12,709 bases of DNA from contig DAOKYU010000021.1 of assembly GCA_035325995.1 (NCBI GenBank), positions 1-12,709 of the forward strand, written 5' to 3'. This stretch comes from Thermodesulfobacteriota bacterium (GTDB taxonomy: Bacteria; Desulfobacterota_D; UBA1144; Nemesobacterales; UBA2774). The position numbers and the translations under genes were made by a program. Within the stretch, counting starts at the first letter, position 1. Every line of letters begins with the position of its first letter. The notes under the pieces are model-generated. The model did no database searches, had not been told where the DNA came from, and was given only the letters and a program-made list of their open reading frames with translations. This document shows positions 12,160-12,709 of the stretch, piece by piece.

Positions 12160-12709
12160 TTTTATTTAGATCCTGAAACAAGTTCAGGATGACTACTGGC
12201 ATACTATCAATTTGCTTAGCCTTCCACAGTATTTAATCCGCTAATTTCTTTCCAGCTAAAATTCGGGTCTTGTGAGGTTCCAGAGTTTGGGATAGTTTAT
12301 AAATCAAGGGATATACTTTATATAAATGCTAGAAGGGATATTGTTTATGGGTATATGCTTGAGGGATATGGAGGGGGGAGGAAGGAAAAGATGGCAAAGG
12401 ATTAAGGTAACCCCCATCCTAGCCTTCCCCCTGGTAGGGGGAAGGAAGTGGGAGGAAAAGAGAGATTTCTCCTGTTTAGATTTGAGGTATTTCCGAGCAG
12501 TACCAGATATGCTTTCTTGCAATTGATCTGGGGCGTCCGATTCCTCGCTCGCTCGAAATCGTTGGTCGGAATGACAGGATTAAAGGAATAAGACGAGATT
12601 CCGAATCAAGTTCGGAATGACGACAAAAAACAATAATGACAGATTGAAAGGCGGGATTGCCGCGGTCGCGTAAGGCGCACCCTCGCAATTGTAGATGTTA
12701 AGTAATTCG
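12160..12709. repeat. Terminal spacer with hairpin repeats
   Basis: No gene is convincing here. ATCCTGAA/TTCAGGAT (12170-12177 with 12183-12190) lies just past the HEPN gene and may end its transcript. About 230 nt of AT-rich unique sequence follow, then a D-type hairpin (12423-12445), a C-type repeat with ATTCC/GGAAT (12540-12544 with 12568-12572), a hairpin ATTCCGAA/TTCGGAAT (12598-12605 with 12611-12618), and a B-type repeat (12655-12691). An open frame at 12326-12526 spans the D-type repeat and looks non-coding. Confidence 0.7.

Noticed and set aside
12326..12526. Open frame of 66 codons on the + strand
   Set aside because: It contains the D-type hairpin repeat, lacks a ribosome site and shows no domain pattern.

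Overview
This 12.7 kb window carries twelve protein-coding genes, eleven on the + strand and one on the - strand. They sit between unusually large intergenic spaces filled with short structured repeats. I see no tRNA, rRNA, CRISPR array, transposase or phage gene. Most genes are GC-rich, with G-rich coding strands and heavy use of ggg and agg codons. Lipoprotein and Sec-type signals and strong Shine-Dalgarno sites (one is AGGAGGTGAT) point to a bacterium, probably a Gram-negative environmental lineage. A deltaproteobacterial or candidate-phylum relative is possible, but this is a weak inference because no taxonomic marker gene is present.

Layout. At the left are two small exported Cys-containing proteins of unknown function (262-510, a lipoprotein; 711-1145, helical). 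Then come a repeat block, an MFS exporter (1838-3136), a conserved secreted protein with an SDRPER motif (3389-3958, followed by a clear intrinsic terminator), another repeat block, and an APC-type amino acid permease (4443-5783). Next are an NmrA-like NAD(P)-binding protein (6189-7070), a PPP-type metallophosphoesterase on the - strand (7279-7986), a small membrane-anchored protein with a duplicated DVNI motif (8147-8380), a 760-nt repeat field, and a class I methyltransferase (9139-9870). Last is a compact three-gene run: a four-helix membrane protein with a cytosolic tail (10152-11015), a secreted protein overlapping it by 4 nt (11012-11488), and an AT-rich gene with a HEPN-type RNxxxH motif (11500-12159) that looks horizontally acquired.

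The most interesting feature is outside the genes. About ten copies of a composite repeat of roughly 111-117 nt lie in the spacers, all in one orientation. Each unit has a short CACAC-type hairpin, TTTTCGACG, a second hairpin, a GAAGCGCG core, a GCTACTTCGA end, and a terminal hairpin. Distances between these parts are nearly constant (49-54 nt and 31-32 nt), while the hairpin arms differ between copies and still pair. That is the pattern expected of a structured nucleic acid element. At least two other hairpin families (ATTGC...GCAAT and ATTCC...GGAAT types) are joined through a shared ATGACGGATTAAAAG linker. In two places repeat units appear to supply regulatory parts to the next gene: a terminator before the permease, and a -35 box before the membrane protein gene.

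Three genes lacking a Shine-Dalgarno site (1838, 7986 on the - strand, and 10152) each have a promoter-like -10 box placed so that transcription would begin at or within a few bases of the start codon. This suggests leaderless mRNAs.
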